DNA from: CAZDXB01 sp964509335
GTDB taxonomy: Bacteria > Bacteroidota > Ignavibacteria > Kapaibacteriales > UBA2268
Assembly (NCBI GenBank): GCA_964509335.1
Contig: CAZDXB010000044.1
Span: 1-18,697, forward strand
Direction: 5' to 3'
Length of the DNA stretch: 18,697 nucleotides
Part shown: in pieces, positions 1 to 8,036 of the stretch
Layout of the letters: every line of letters begins with the position of its first letter
Position numbering within the stretch: the first letter of the stretch is position 1
Notes under the pieces: generated by a model
Seen by the model: only the letters and a program-made list of their open reading frames with translations
Databases searched by the model: none
Told to the model about the DNA's origin: nothing
Position numbers and translations under genes: made by a program

Positions 1-308
1 CCGCCTATCGTTACGTTGTCCGTTACGTCGGCATTCGCGCCAAACGATGCGTCGCCGCTTACGTCCAGTGTGCTATTTAAAGAAGTCGCGCCGTCAACGT
101 TTAGCGTACTGTTCAAAGTCGTAGCGTCGGTTACGTCTAACGTTCCGCCTATCGTTACGTTATCCGTTACGTCGGCGTTCGCGCCAAACGATGCGTCCCC
201 GACTACGTCCAATGTGCTATTTAAAGTAGTTGCGCCATCGACGTCTAATGTGCTATTCAAAGTTGTCGCGCCGTCAACGTCGAGGTCTCCAACTATATCA
301 ACGTTGTC
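1..308 (-). repeat. 144-bp tandem coding repeat (48 aa = four 12-aa rungs)
   Basis: The segments at 1-144 and 145-288 are tandem copies, roughly 80-85% identical by eye, both beginning CCGCCTATCGTTACGTT on the plus strand. A diverged partial copy continues to about 308. Read on the minus strand each unit encodes four 12-residue rungs: ATTLNSTLDVDG, ATTLNSTLDVVG, DASFGANADVTD and NVTIGGTLDVTD (second copy ATTLNSTLNVDG, ATSLNSTLDVSG, DASFGANADVTD). The array continues beyond the left edge, so copy number is unknown. The 144-bp period keeps frame, so recombination could change length without breaking the gene. Confidence 0.85.
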
Positions 309-1778
309 TCCGAACCAACCGTATTCGTCCACGAATATTGTGTCGGCGTGGAATACCGGAGCGGAAATAGTTCCGCTAGCGTAAAGATTTCCGTTTATCG
401 ATACGTCTCCGTATGTAATAACTGAATGTCCAACCGAATTATCGTTATTTACTATCAATACGGCTTCTTTATTATAAACTCTCGCCGGATCCATTCCGAA
501 CGAAGTTGAGTTTTCGCCTTCCATATAAACCGTTCTACCGGGCATCGAACCGGACTTTTTAAATTCCGCTACGTAACCCGTAGGTAAAGGCTGAGACTCA
601 ACGTCAAGAGCCGTTCCAGAAAGATTAAGAGCTTTTATGGTCGCGAATGAAGCGCTGGAATTTGACGCTTCAATAGCGTGTCCGGCGACAGCTCGCGTCC
701 TTAAAGCAGTTCCTTCAGGGGTGAATGTCCCCGAGGGCTGATAAATAATCTCAATACCGTCGCCCTCCATATCGGTTTTCGTTAACGAAAACATCGTCGC
801 GCCGTTTACCGTGGGACCTTCGTATTCATAAGGTATATACAGCCAGTCTTTCTGCCATTCTATAAATCCGCCGGCTGAATTCCATTTTAATATTTCATCG
901 TCTAAAGGAGCTACGGGGTTAGGTCCGCCCGAATACTCCCATTCGCCTTCTACGTTGTCCCACCATATTACCTGAGCGTTTTCCCCGGCGGGATGCAACT
1001 TCGGAAGCGTTACGGCGCTGTCTGCCATTCTCGAGGTGGTAACCGCTCCGGGCGCAATAACGCCGGTAGTTACGCATTCATTCGAAAAGTATTCTGTCTT
1101 AATCGCTCCCGGTCTTATTGTCGGCTCGGGATAAAAACCTACTAAATCTCCTCTAGCTTCGCCGACAGGTATAGCCGTTATATTAGAAGCTAATTTGTCT
1201 TGCGTGATACCTCCGGGAGGAATAGCGTCAACTACGGCTTCCGACTTCAAAGTAGGATCGGGATAAGTTCCTTCCAAATCTCCTCCAGCGTCTCCTTTAG
1301 GAAACGCTTCAACGTTTGGAGCGAGTTTGGCTTGGGTTATCGCGCCGTCCGTAACGGTTAAAGCCGAATCCGCTTTCAACGCGTTTTCTGACGTCATTGA
1401 ATAAAATGAATACGGCACCGCCGTTAATTCCACTCTCGGAAAAGGACTTTGTCCTTCTAATTTAACTTCCAGCCATAGTTGTTCGCCAAATGGAACATTG
1501 CTGTCTTCAAATCTGGAGGTTTCACCCAAATCGACGTTAAAGAAACCGTCTTTGGTTTCTATTTGTTTGGTTGTCAACCACTGAACGTCGCCTCCGGTTT
1601 CTTGGTCGTAAATGGTAAATGTAACTTGATGAGAACCGTCCGGAACTGGGTCTCCTACATCGTTCATAAGTCTGCCCTGATAACTAATCGTCTCCGGCGG
1701 AGCCGCGTTGACTTCGCCGACGGGCAATAAAGCAAAAATCAGCAAAAGCGTTAAACTTAGGAAAAGAACCTTCTTCAT
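1..1778 (-). CDS. Large exported repeat protein with tail-fibre-like N-terminal domain (3' end outside window)
   Basis: The frame is open from an ATG at 1778 to the left edge, about 592 codons without a stop, so the C terminus is missing. An AGGAG (plus 1788-1792) lies 9 nt before the ATG. Residues 1-26 are a Sec signal peptide (MKK, then a Leu-rich core, ending VNA). Residues about 27-128 (ISYQGRL, PDGSHQVTFTIYD, DGFFNVDLG, ELTAVPYSFYS) match the domain that commonly opens bacterial tail-fibre-like or collagen-like surface proteins. Residues about 146-230 hold two copies of a module with GGDLEGTYPDPT / RGDLVGFYPEPT. From about residue 490 the chain becomes 12-residue repeats (ATTLNSTLDVDG and variants), likely a beta-solenoid. 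A short T9SS protein lies 79 bp upstream on the same strand, perhaps co-transcribed. Function is unknown; an extracellular structural or adhesive role is inference. Whether it ends in a T9SS or an intramolecular chaperone domain cannot be seen. Confidence 0.85.
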   Translation of the reverse strand, partial: MKKVLFLSLTLLLIFALLPVGEVNAAPPETISYQGRLMNDVGDPVPDGSHQVTFTIYDQETGGDVQWLTTKQIETKDGFFNVDLGETSRFEDSNVPFGEQLWLEVKLEGQSPFPRVELTAVPYSFYSMTSENALKADSALTVTDGAITQAKLAPNVEAFPKGDAGGDLEGTYPDPTLKSEAVVDAIPPGGITQDKLASNITAIPVGEARGDLVGFYPEPTIRPGAIKTEYFSNECVTTGVIAPGAVTTSRMADSAVTLPKLHPAGENAQVIWWDNVEGEWEYSGGPNPVAPLDDEILKWNSAGGFIEWQKDWLYIPYEYEGPTVNGATMFSLTKTDMEGDGIEIIYQPSGTFTPEGTALRTRAVAGHAIEASNSSASFATIKALNLSGTALDVESQPLPTGYVAEFKKSGSMPGRTVYMEGENSTSFGMDPARVYNKEAVLIVNNDNSVGHSVITYGDVSINGNLYASGTISAPVFHADTIFVDEYGWFGDNVDIVGDLDVDGATTLNSTLDVDGATTLNSTLDVVGDASFGANADVTDNVTIGGTLDVTDATTLNSTLNVDGATSLNSTLDVSGDASFGANADVTDNVTIG

Positions 1779-1857
1779 TATTATTATCTCCTGAAGGTAA
1801 TTTAACAAATTATTTATTTAGTAAATGAAATTTCATATTAAAATCTATATTCATCAT

Positions 1858-2436
1858 CTATCTGACTATTACCATTACGTTTCTTAAAGTAAATTCGTCG
1901 AAGCTTGAAGGTCCCGAAAGCTGAGTCGGTTTTGCGGTTAGTTCGTAAAGATAAGAACCTGCTGGAACGTCCACGCCGTCTTTGGCTCTGCCGTCCCAAA
2001 TAATTTCTTGCTCGCCCTCTCCCTGAATCGAATTCACTAGCTCCACTCTCATTCTTCCAACCATATCGTATATTCTTAACGTTACCCGACTCACGCCCGG
2101 CAATGAATATTTTATCCTAGTATAATTTGAGAAAGGATTGGGAAAGTTCTGCAAATCAGAAGATAATGTGATAGGCTCTTCTTCTACGCCGTATCCCGTT
2201 TCATACGGCACCCAAAAACCTTGGTGCAATGTGCGACTCCCGCCCTGAAGCGTGAAAGATTTGATGGCGGTTTGTCCCGTCATACCAGACAATTGGTATC
2301 CGTTGGAGTTCGTTTCAAAAACGCCCCCGCCGGAACCGATTACTTGCCTAAAAATGGTATCCTGTGATTGCAAACTTGAAGAAGAAACTAATATCAACGC
2401 TAAAACAACTACAAGAGAAAAAGAAAACTTTTTCAT
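1858..2436 (-). CDS. Short secreted protein with C-terminal T9SS type A sorting domain
   Basis: The 192-residue product starts with a signal peptide (MKKFSFSLVVVLALILVSSS, probable cleavage near SLQSQ) and has a short body with GSGGGVFETNSNGYQLSG and GQTAIKS...HQGFW, a pattern common in small FCB-group secreted proteins. From about residue 98 it is a T9SS sorting domain: NFPNPFSNYTRIKYSL, then VTLRIYDMVGR, with WDGRAKDGVDVPAGSYLYEL resembling the FlgD Ig-like fold, ending RNVMVIVR. Export by Sec followed by T9SS translocation is inferred from the family. A GGAG (plus CTCC 2444-2447) sits 7 nt before the ATG. It lies upstream of, and is codirectional with, the giant repeat protein. Substrate or partner is unknown; a small cell-surface or accessory subunit is possible. 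Confidence 0.85.
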   Translation of the reverse strand: MKKFSFSLVVVLALILVSSSSLQSQDTIFRQVIGSGGGVFETNSNGYQLSGMTGQTAIKSFTLQGGSRTLHQGFWVPYETGYGVEEEPITLSSDLQNFPNPFSNYTRIKYSLPGVSRVTLRIYDMVGRMRVELVNSIQGEGEQEIIWDGRAKDGVDVPAGSYLYELTAKPTQLSGPSSFDEFTLRNVMVIVR

Positions 2437-2854
2437 AGCTAAGCTCCATTTATAAGTTAATTATTTTTAATTTTCATAACTAAAAGCCTTGTTACAAAAC
2501 CTCATACTCAAATCAAACGTCGTGCCAACTTTCAAACGAATCCCTTCTATTATTAATAACATCTCGCTCTTATACAAATATCAAAAATACAACATTTGTA
2601 AATATTATCAAAAATATAAAAATTTAATTTCAAAATTAATTGAATCGCGCCTAAGCGCGTATTTTTGGTTTGTTTCATATCAAAATTTCAAAATTCTCCT
2701 TATGCCGCTTCGTAATATTAAATATAAAAAAGTTTATTTCCAAATATTTTTTTGATTTTCTATACTATTTAACTAAAAATAATTCATTAACTTTAAGTAA
2801 ACGACTTAACAAATTTTTAAACTTTATCCGTAAACTCTATTAAGACTTGATATT
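2437..2854. other. AT-rich divergent intergenic region
   Basis: This spacer separates the minus-strand T9SS gene from the plus-strand methyltransferase and should carry both promoters. No convincing TTTG/TAnnTTTG pair was found on either strand. The only compact structure is a 5-bp stem, CGCGC (2646-2650) and GCGCG (2655-2659), with a CTAA loop. The rest is A/T-rich; an 88-codon plus-strand frame here is Ile/Lys/Asn/Phe low complexity and looks spurious. Confidence 0.5.
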
Positions 2855-4333
2855 ATGAAAGCGTCGTCGATATTTTCACACTGCGCCGAAGCCTTAAGAA
2901 CCATAGCCGGAGACTGTAATCCTTCGCGAAAATCGAGCTTCGATTATTTAAAAAAGCGCAAGTATATCGGAAGCAAAGAAAGAAAGTTCATCCTGAGCGT
3001 TACGTTCGCTGTTTATAGAAACTATTTCTTATCTAAACTACTTAGCGATTTTATCGTCGATTCATTCGGAAACTTCGGCAAAACAAATCCCAAAACCAAT
3101 TTTTACCCAAAAGAGTTCCTGTCAACGACGTCTATAACCTTTCTACATTCCATAAGATTGTTGGACGTAGGAGAAAATTTATCAATCGAATTTCATAACC
3201 TTCCGGGATTGCAAACGAGCGAATTCTCGGAAACTATAATCGAAGCAACGTCCGAGTATCTCGATATCTCCACAAAATCCGCGTCGGCAATTTACGACGC
3301 CGTAGTAAATCGATTTAAGGCTATGAATAACGAAATAGACAACATTATTAATGATAAAAAAACAAACAACGAGACAACAGTCATAGAACAAAGATATTCT
3401 CTACCGACGTTCGTCGTTAATGCTTTAGTAAATAAAGGATTGAGCAAAAAGAAGATAATCGAAATCGCTAACTCGCTTACAAAAAGCGCGAACGTTAGCT
3501 TAAGGGTAAACGAAAAAGCCGCTTCCGTCGAGGACGTATCCGCAGAGCTTAACGACTTGGGAATAAAGCTTATTAAGTCGCCTCTATCACCTTCGGGGAT
3601 TATACTAAAACAAAGAACAAATATTTTGGGATTAGACTTGCTCAAGAAAGGAATCATAGAACTACAAGACGAAAGCAGTCAACTAGTTTCCTACGCCTTA
3701 GGCGTCAATGAAAACGCTTCGGTATTGGACGCTTGCGCTGGAGCGGGCGGCAAAACCTTGCACTTAGCCGCTCTATTGGAAAACGAAGGAGAAATACTCT
3801 CGCTCGATATAAGCCCTATAAAATTAAAGGAATTAATAAAAAGAACCAATAAATTCGGATTCAAAAACGTTAGAACGCGTAAAATAAATCGGAAAATTTT
3901 TCAACAAACGGACGGCGGCAATTTGCGCCCTTTTACAAACAAAAAATTCGATCGCGTTCTATTAGACGCCCCTTGCTCGGGCTCGGGTACGGCGAGACGC
4001 GAACCCAAACATAAATATAACTTGTCTAAGGAATCGATACAACAAACGAGCGAATACCAAACAAAATTGCTCGACTACTACTCGCGTTTCGTAAACGTCG
4101 GCGGAATAATGGCATACGCTGTTTGTTCGATAATGCCGGATGAAGGAGAAGCGCTCGTAAAAAAATTTTTAACGAGAAACGAGGGCTTCGTTCCCGCGCC
4201 GCTCAATGAAGCTTTCAAACAATATGAGATTGACGTCCCGAAACTCGACGATAAAGATTACGCTTTGCAAATATATCCTTCCGATTACGACTCGGACGGT
4301 TTTTTTATAGCTAGATTAAAAAGAATTAAATAA
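2855..4333 (+). CDS. rsmB: RsmB/NOP2/Sun-family rRNA cytosine-C5 methyltransferase
   Basis: The 492-residue product should transfer a methyl group from SAM to C5 of a cytosine in rRNA (C967 of 16S rRNA if a true RsmB), acting in the cytoplasm during ribosome assembly. Seen: an N-terminal helical region (1 to about 150) in the place of the NusB-like RNA-binding domain, LQDESSQLVSYAL at 270-282, the SAM loop DACAGAGGKT (292-301), DAPCSGSG (371-378, Cys374) and YAVCSIMPDEGE (421-432, Cys424 as the presumed catalytic cysteine), ending DGFFIARLKR. Family members usually have TCS and PEEN at the last motif; here these are VCS and PDEG, a mild variation that keeps the cysteine. It is slightly longer than typical RsmB (about 430-450 aa). 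There is no clear Shine-Dalgarno. The HAD gene follows after 12 nt, suggesting an operon. Exact rRNA target is not shown by sequence. Confidence 0.85.
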   Translation: MKASSIFSHCAEALRTIAGDCNPSRKSSFDYLKKRKYIGSKERKFILSVTFAVYRNYFLSKLLSDFIVDSFGNFGKTNPKTNFYPKEFLSTTSITFLHSIRLLDVGENLSIEFHNLPGLQTSEFSETIIEATSEYLDISTKSASAIYDAVVNRFKAMNNEIDNIINDKKTNNETTVIEQRYSLPTFVVNALVNKGLSKKKIIEIANSLTKSANVSLRVNEKAASVEDVSAELNDLGIKLIKSPLSPSGIILKQRTNILGLDLLKKGIIELQDESSQLVSYALGVNENASVLDACAGAGGKTLHLAALLENEGEILSLDISPIKLKELIKRTNKFGFKNVRTRKINRKIFQQTDGGNLRPFTNKKFDRVLLDAPCSGSGTARREPKHKYNLSKESIQQTSEYQTKLLDYYSRFVNVGGIMAYAVCSIMPDEGEALVKKFLTRNEGFVPAPLNEAFKQYEIDVPKLDDKDYALQIYPSDYDSDGFFIARLKRIK

Positions 4334-4345
4334 AAAGAGGCGACA

Positions 4346-4948
4346 ATGAACTATATTTTGGATTTCGGAGGAGTGCTATATAAAATCGACCCCAATAGAA
4401 CTATCAACGCGTTTCTTAGTTATTCTGAAACGCCCGAAAAAATAAAGCAAATGAATAAAAAAGAATTCTACGAAAATAGAATTTTTAGAGACTACGAAAT
4501 GGGAACGTTAAGTTCTTCGAAATTTAGGGATTTAATAAGGACGAAATACGAAATCAAAGCGAGCGACTCCGAATTCGACGAAGCTTGGAACGCCACTTTA
4601 GTCGGTCTGCGACCTCAGGCGTTCAAAAGCGTAAAAAAATTGGGACGAGTCGGTAGGGTAACCTTACTGAGCAATACCAACGAAATACACTACAATCATT
4701 TCGAACCCGAATGCCGAGACCTATTCTCTCTTTTCGAACGAACCTTTTTCTCTTTTAAAATTAACAAAAGAAAACCCGAAAGAGAGATTTACGACTTCGT
4801 CCTCAAGAGTTTAGGCTTTAAAGACGAAGAAACTTATTTTCTCGACGACTCGCTCGCCAACGTCGAAACCGCTCGTTCTATAGGCTTAAAAGCCAGATTA
4901 ATCAAGGAAAATCAATTGGAAACTTTCGCCGAAGAACAGTTGAAATAA
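4346..4948 (+). CDS. HAD-superfamily phosphatase, YihX-like
   Basis: The 200-residue product has all HAD motifs: nucleophile Asp6 in LDFGGVLYKID, LLSNTNEIHY (motif II, about 107-116), RKPEREIY with Lys143 (motif III) and FLDDSLANVETA with Asp167/Asp168 (motif IV). Motif I is D-F-G rather than D-x-D, the same replacement seen in E. coli YihX (alpha-D-glucose-1-phosphatase), whose order of motifs, including LSNTN and RKPE..IY, it follows closely. A small-molecule phosphatase, probably for a sugar phosphate, is therefore likely; the substrate is inference. AAGAGG lies just before the ATG, and the methyltransferase stop is 12 nt upstream, so the two are probably co-transcribed without an evident functional link. 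Confidence 0.82.
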   Translation: MNYILDFGGVLYKIDPNRTINAFLSYSETPEKIKQMNKKEFYENRIFRDYEMGTLSSSKFRDLIRTKYEIKASDSEFDEAWNATLVGLRPQAFKSVKKLGRVGRVTLLSNTNEIHYNHFEPECRDLFSLFERTFFSFKINKRKPEREIYDFVLKSLGFKDEETYFLDDSLANVETARSIGLKARLIKENQLETFAEEQLK

Positions 4949-4958
4949 GCTCAAAACG

Positions 4959-5073
4959 TGTGTATCTTCTTACACAGTGAGAAACAAATTACACATCAAG
5001 CCAAATATTAACAAAATTTAATCATTAAGTCATTTTAAATTTAATTTTTCAAAATTGTGTAAGAAATTACACA
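4959..5073. repeat. Pair of matched 18-bp palindromes plus half-site in a convergent spacer
   Basis: Element 1 (4959-4976) is TGTGTATCTTCTTACACA; element 2 (5056-5073) is TGTGTAAGAAATTACACA. Each is a dyad (6-bp and 7-bp arms). The reverse complement of element 2 matches element 1 at 16 of 18 positions, so they can also pair with each other over about 80 nt. A lone TTACACA half-site sits at 4989-4995. They fill the 151-bp gap between the convergent HAD and dnaB genes. They may be terminators, members of a genomic palindrome family, or protein binding sites; neither hairpin has a strong T-tract. Confidence 0.7.
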
Positions 5074-5099
5074 CTTATCTTATAATCAACTTTAAAATT

Positions 5100-6611
5100 T
5101 TAAAAAGGTTGTTCTTCTTCGTCAAAATTCTGATAGCTTGCTTCGCCGGGAGGCGGTCCCAAATCTTCGGGCGGCTCTTGGTAACCTAAAGCTAGATTGT
5201 CAAATCTCGCGTATTGACTGGTATAAGCGAGTTTAACCGACCCTGTAGGCCCGTTCCTCTGTTTGCTCAAAATAATCTCGGCTTTTCCTTCGGTATCGGT
5301 ATTGTTTTCGTCGCCGAAAGATTTAATGCCGTAAAACTCCGGTCTATGAATAAAACACACAACGTCGGAGTCTTGCTCGATTGAACCGGATTCTCTTAAA
5401 TCCGAAAGCATAGGTCTCTTGTCGTTTCTCGATTCAACGCCGCGATTTAACTGCGCTAAAGCGATAATCGGAATATCCAATTCCTTAGCAAGTTGTTTCA
5501 AAGACTGAGATATCATAGAAATCTCCCTCTCCCTCGATTCAGCCCTAGGAGATTTCATTAATTGCAAGTAATCGACCATAATCATTTGAATACCATATTC
5601 TGAAATGAGCCTGCGGGCTTTCGCTCGCAACTCCATTACCGACAGAGCTGGACTATCGTCGATTACTATGGGCGAATCGGCTATATTGCCAATAGTTTTC
5701 GCTATTTTGGCAAAATCCGATTGACTTATATTGCCCGTTCTCACTTTATTTCCGTCGATTTTTGCTTCGCTGCTTAAAAGACGAATGACTAATTGTTCAT
5801 TGGACATCTCAATTGAGAAAAAAGCGACCGCTTTTTTATACTCGACCGCCGCGTTTCTCGCTATTGATAAAGCCAGAGCTGTTTTGCCCATAGAAGGTCT
5901 GCCGGCTATTACGATGAAATCGGATTTCTGAAATCCGCCGGTCAATCTATCTAAATCGACGAAACCTGAGGGCACGCCTGTCAACCCTTTACTGCCTTTT
6001 TCAATTAAAGCGCTTATTTTTTCAATAGTATCGTGAGCGACGTCCTTAATATTAGAATAACTTTTGTAAAACCTTTTTTGAGCTATTTTAAATATATCGC
6101 TTTCCGCTTTATCTACTTCTTCCAAAGCGTCGGTTGATTCGTCGTAAGAATCGACCATAATTTTTCCGGCTATCCTTATTAACTGCCTTTTTAAAAACTT
6201 CTCCTGAATGATTCTAGCGTACTGGACAACGTTAGCCGAAGAAGTCGTTCCGTCTTCTATATCGGCTAAATAATACGCTCCGCCGACCGCTTCGAGAATT
6301 TTCTTCTTACGCAACCCTTCGGTTAAAGTTAAAGCGTCTATTTCAATCCGCTTTTCGAACATTTCTACAATAGTTTCGAATATCATTTTATGCGCCTCTT
6401 TGTAGAAACTCTCAGGGTCGAGCATTTCAATTACTTTACCCGCCGCCGTACCGTCAATCATTACGGCGCCTATGACGGCTCTTTCAGCTTCTACCGAATG
6501 AGGCGGAAGTTTGTTGCCCAACGCCTCCAAAGGAATAATTTGATTCAACTCCCCGCCTATTTTCCCCTTTACTTTTCTTCCCAAATTAGAAGACGACGTA
6601 TTTTGACTCAT
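5100..6611 (-). CDS. dnaB: Replicative DNA helicase DnaB
   Basis: This hexameric ATP-dependent 5'-3' helicase unwinds DNA at the replication fork and contacts primase. Residue numbers here count from a TTG at 6620. The N-terminal DnaB domain is recognised from PPHSVEAERAVIGAVM (about 39-54), the RecA-like domain has Walker A GRPSMGKT (240-247), Walker B IMVDYLQLM (347-355), LAQLNRGVESR (388-398), DLRESGSIEQDSD (407-419) and SKQRNGPTG (452-460). The acidic, Pro/Gly-rich tail is ordinary. Length is about 503, typical for the family; no intein is present. The start is placed at the ATG at 6611, because AGGGG lies 7 nt upstream of it, whereas the in-frame TTG at 6620 would abut that ribosome site directly. 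It is monocistronic, converging on the HAD gene and diverging from the kinase gene. Confidence 0.95.
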   Translation of the reverse strand: MSQNTSSSNLGRKVKGKIGGELNQIIPLEALGNKLPPHSVEAERAVIGAVMIDGTAAGKVIEMLDPESFYKEAHKMIFETIVEMFEKRIEIDALTLTEGLRKKKILEAVGGAYYLADIEDGTTSSANVVQYARIIQEKFLKRQLIRIAGKIMVDSYDESTDALEEVDKAESDIFKIAQKRFYKSYSNIKDVAHDTIEKISALIEKGSKGLTGVPSGFVDLDRLTGGFQKSDFIVIAGRPSMGKTALALSIARNAAVEYKKAVAFFSIEMSNEQLVIRLLSSEAKIDGNKVRTGNISQSDFAKIAKTIGNIADSPIVIDDSPALSVMELRAKARRLISEYGIQMIMVDYLQLMKSPRAESREREISMISQSLKQLAKELDIPIIALAQLNRGVESRNDKRPMLSDLRESGSIEQDSDVVCFIHRPEFYGIKSFGDENNTDTEGKAEIILSKQRNGPTGSVKLAYTSQYARFDNLALGYQEPPEDLGPPPGEASYQNFDEEEQPF

Positions 6612-6926
6612 ATAACTCAACCCCTATGCTTGTATTTTTGAATTGTCTAAAAGTTTTATTTTCAAAATAAAGAAAAACTGCTTCGAAAAAAATCAAACTT
6701 TTTCCACTTTGATAACAAGTTGTTCACTCGGCTATGTTGATAATTTTTTTATTTTTTAATTTTTCATTAAAATCGTCTATTCTTAAGAACGAATAAGGTT
6801 TTAAACAAACAAACCGATATTTGTCTTTATGATAAAACGAAATCAATCTATAAAATTGTTCATTATATTAAAATATATATTTATATTAATGTTTATATTA
6901 ATTGTTTTTTAAAAAAAATAAAAAAG
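6612..6926. other. Divergent promoter region of dnaB and the receiver-kinase gene
   Basis: This AT-rich spacer must contain both promoters. Seen: a short dyad AACAAGTTGTT (6714-6724), overlapped at its left by TTGATAA (6709-6715), which recurs in the same orientation at 6737-6743. These could be a small operator but are too short to assign. A TATTTTG in the dnaB direction near 6666-6672 is one base short of the Bacteroidetes TAnnTTTG element. I see no gene or DnaA-box cluster here. Confidence 0.4.
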
Positions 6927-8036
6927 ATGAAGAAGATATTAGTTATAGACGACGCTGAGTTTATATTAGAAAGCGCCTCGACTCTTCTTGAATTCGAGGG
7001 CTACGAAGTTTATACTTCTTCCGACGGCGAAGAGGGAATAAAATTAGCCGGCGAGATAAAGCCGGACTTGATTCTTTGCGATATTTCTATGCCCAAAATG
7101 GACGGATACACAGTGCTCGAGGGCATCAGAAAAAACGAGAAACTTTCAACGTCGCCTTTTATATTTCTAACTGCTTTCTCGGAAAAAGTTAATATGAGAA
7201 AAGGAATGGAAAAGGGAGCCGACGATTATATAGTAAAACCTTATACTAGAGACGAGCTAATCGCCGCAATCGACGCTCAATGGAAAAAAAATTCGCTTAT
7301 TGACAGACAAGTTCAAAAGAAGGTTGACCAAGTCGGCAAGAACGTTACTTACGCTCTTCCCCACGAATTTCGCACTTCGCTGAACGAAATCATCGGCTCG
7401 GCGAGATACCTAAATTCAAGTTCCGAAGACATCCAGCAAGAAGAAATCAAAGAGATTTCGCAAGACATCGTAATCTCCGCCAACCGGCTTCTTAAAATAA
7501 CGGAAAACTTTTTAATATACGTAAGCGTCGAATCTTTCTCAATCGACCCTCAAAAGAAAAAACAATTAAGAAACTTCGTTACCGAAGAGCCTATAGCGAT
7601 ACTTTACGATTTAGCAAGCTCGGTAGCGTCTAGATCCGAGCGATTCGAAGATTTGGAAGTTGTAATCAACGAAGACCTCGACCAAGTTCCAATTGAAATT
7701 GCTTCGGAAAGCTTTAATAAAGTCGCAGAGGAAATAATAGAAAACGCTTTCAAATTCTCCGAAGCTGGAACAAAAGTGAGAATCACATACAAATTAAAAA
7801 ACGACTTTCTTTATATCTCTGTCGAAGACAGCGGAAGAGGAATGAAATCCAACCAAATAGAAAGCATCGGAGCCTTGGCTCAGTTCGAACGTAAAATGTA
7901 CGAGCAACAAGGAGTCGGAATGGGATTAATAATAGCTAAAAGGCTCGTGGAAGTTCACGACGGCAAAATTAAAATCGAAAGCCAAGTTGAAAAAGGAACA
8001 ACGGTAACAATTAGTTTTCCGATTCACAACGACTAA
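6927..8036 (+). CDS. Response-regulator receiver fused to histidine kinase (hybrid signalling protein)
   Basis: The 369-residue cytoplasmic protein has a CheY-like receiver at 1-120: acidic pair Asp8/Asp9, phosphoacceptor Asp52 in LCDISMPKMDG, Thr82 and Lys104. A kinase follows: H-box ALPHEFRTSLNEIIG (143-157, His146), N-box EEIIENAFKFSE (268-279), G1 DSGRGM (301-306) and G2 GVGMGL (329-334). All catalytic landmarks are present. There is no membrane segment or separate sensor domain, so the input probably comes from another kinase phosphorylating Asp52, or from a partner protein. No output regulator gene is adjacent, so it is an orphan. The Shine-Dalgarno is weak (AAAAAAG). Its stop codon directly abuts that of the opposite-strand transpeptidase gene. 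Confidence 0.88.
   Translation: MKKILVIDDAEFILESASTLLEFEGYEVYTSSDGEEGIKLAGEIKPDLILCDISMPKMDGYTVLEGIRKNEKLSTSPFIFLTAFSEKVNMRKGMEKGADDYIVKPYTRDELIAAIDAQWKKNSLIDRQVQKKVDQVGKNVTYALPHEFRTSLNEIIGSARYLNSSSEDIQQEEIKEISQDIVISANRLLKITENFLIYVSVESFSIDPQKKKQLRNFVTEEPIAILYDLASSVASRSERFEDLEVVINEDLDQVPIEIASESFNKVAEEIIENAFKFSEAGTKVRITYKLKNDFLYISVEDSGRGMKSNQIESIGALAQFERKMYEQQGVGMGLIIAKRLVEVHDGKIKIESQVEKGTTVTISFPIHND

Noticed and set aside
16..384. 122-residue plus-strand frame
   Set aside because: It is the mirror of the repeat region of the minus-strand gene; the minus frame is open for about 592 codons with a signal peptide and ribosome site.
1479..1730. 83-residue plus-strand frame
   Set aside because: It lies entirely antisense to the N-terminal domain of the large exported protein and shows no domain features.
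2646..2659. CGCGC-CTAA-GCGCG hairpin as a terminator
   Set aside because: It lies upstream of both flanking genes and the stem is only 5 bp, so termination is unlikely.
2489..2755. 88-residue plus-strand frame in the AT-rich spacer
   Set aside because: Composition is dominated by Ile, Lys, Asn, Phe and Tyr, with no ribosome site or recognisable motif; typical of chance frames in AT-rich DNA.
4949..5099. Possible DnaA boxes near dnaB
   Set aside because: The TTACACA sites lack the TTATNCACA pattern and sit at the 3' end of dnaB between convergent genes, so an origin is not supported.
6612..6620. TTG start for dnaB at 6620
   Set aside because: The AGGGG ribosome site would directly touch the TTG, while it sits 7 nt before the ATG at 6611.
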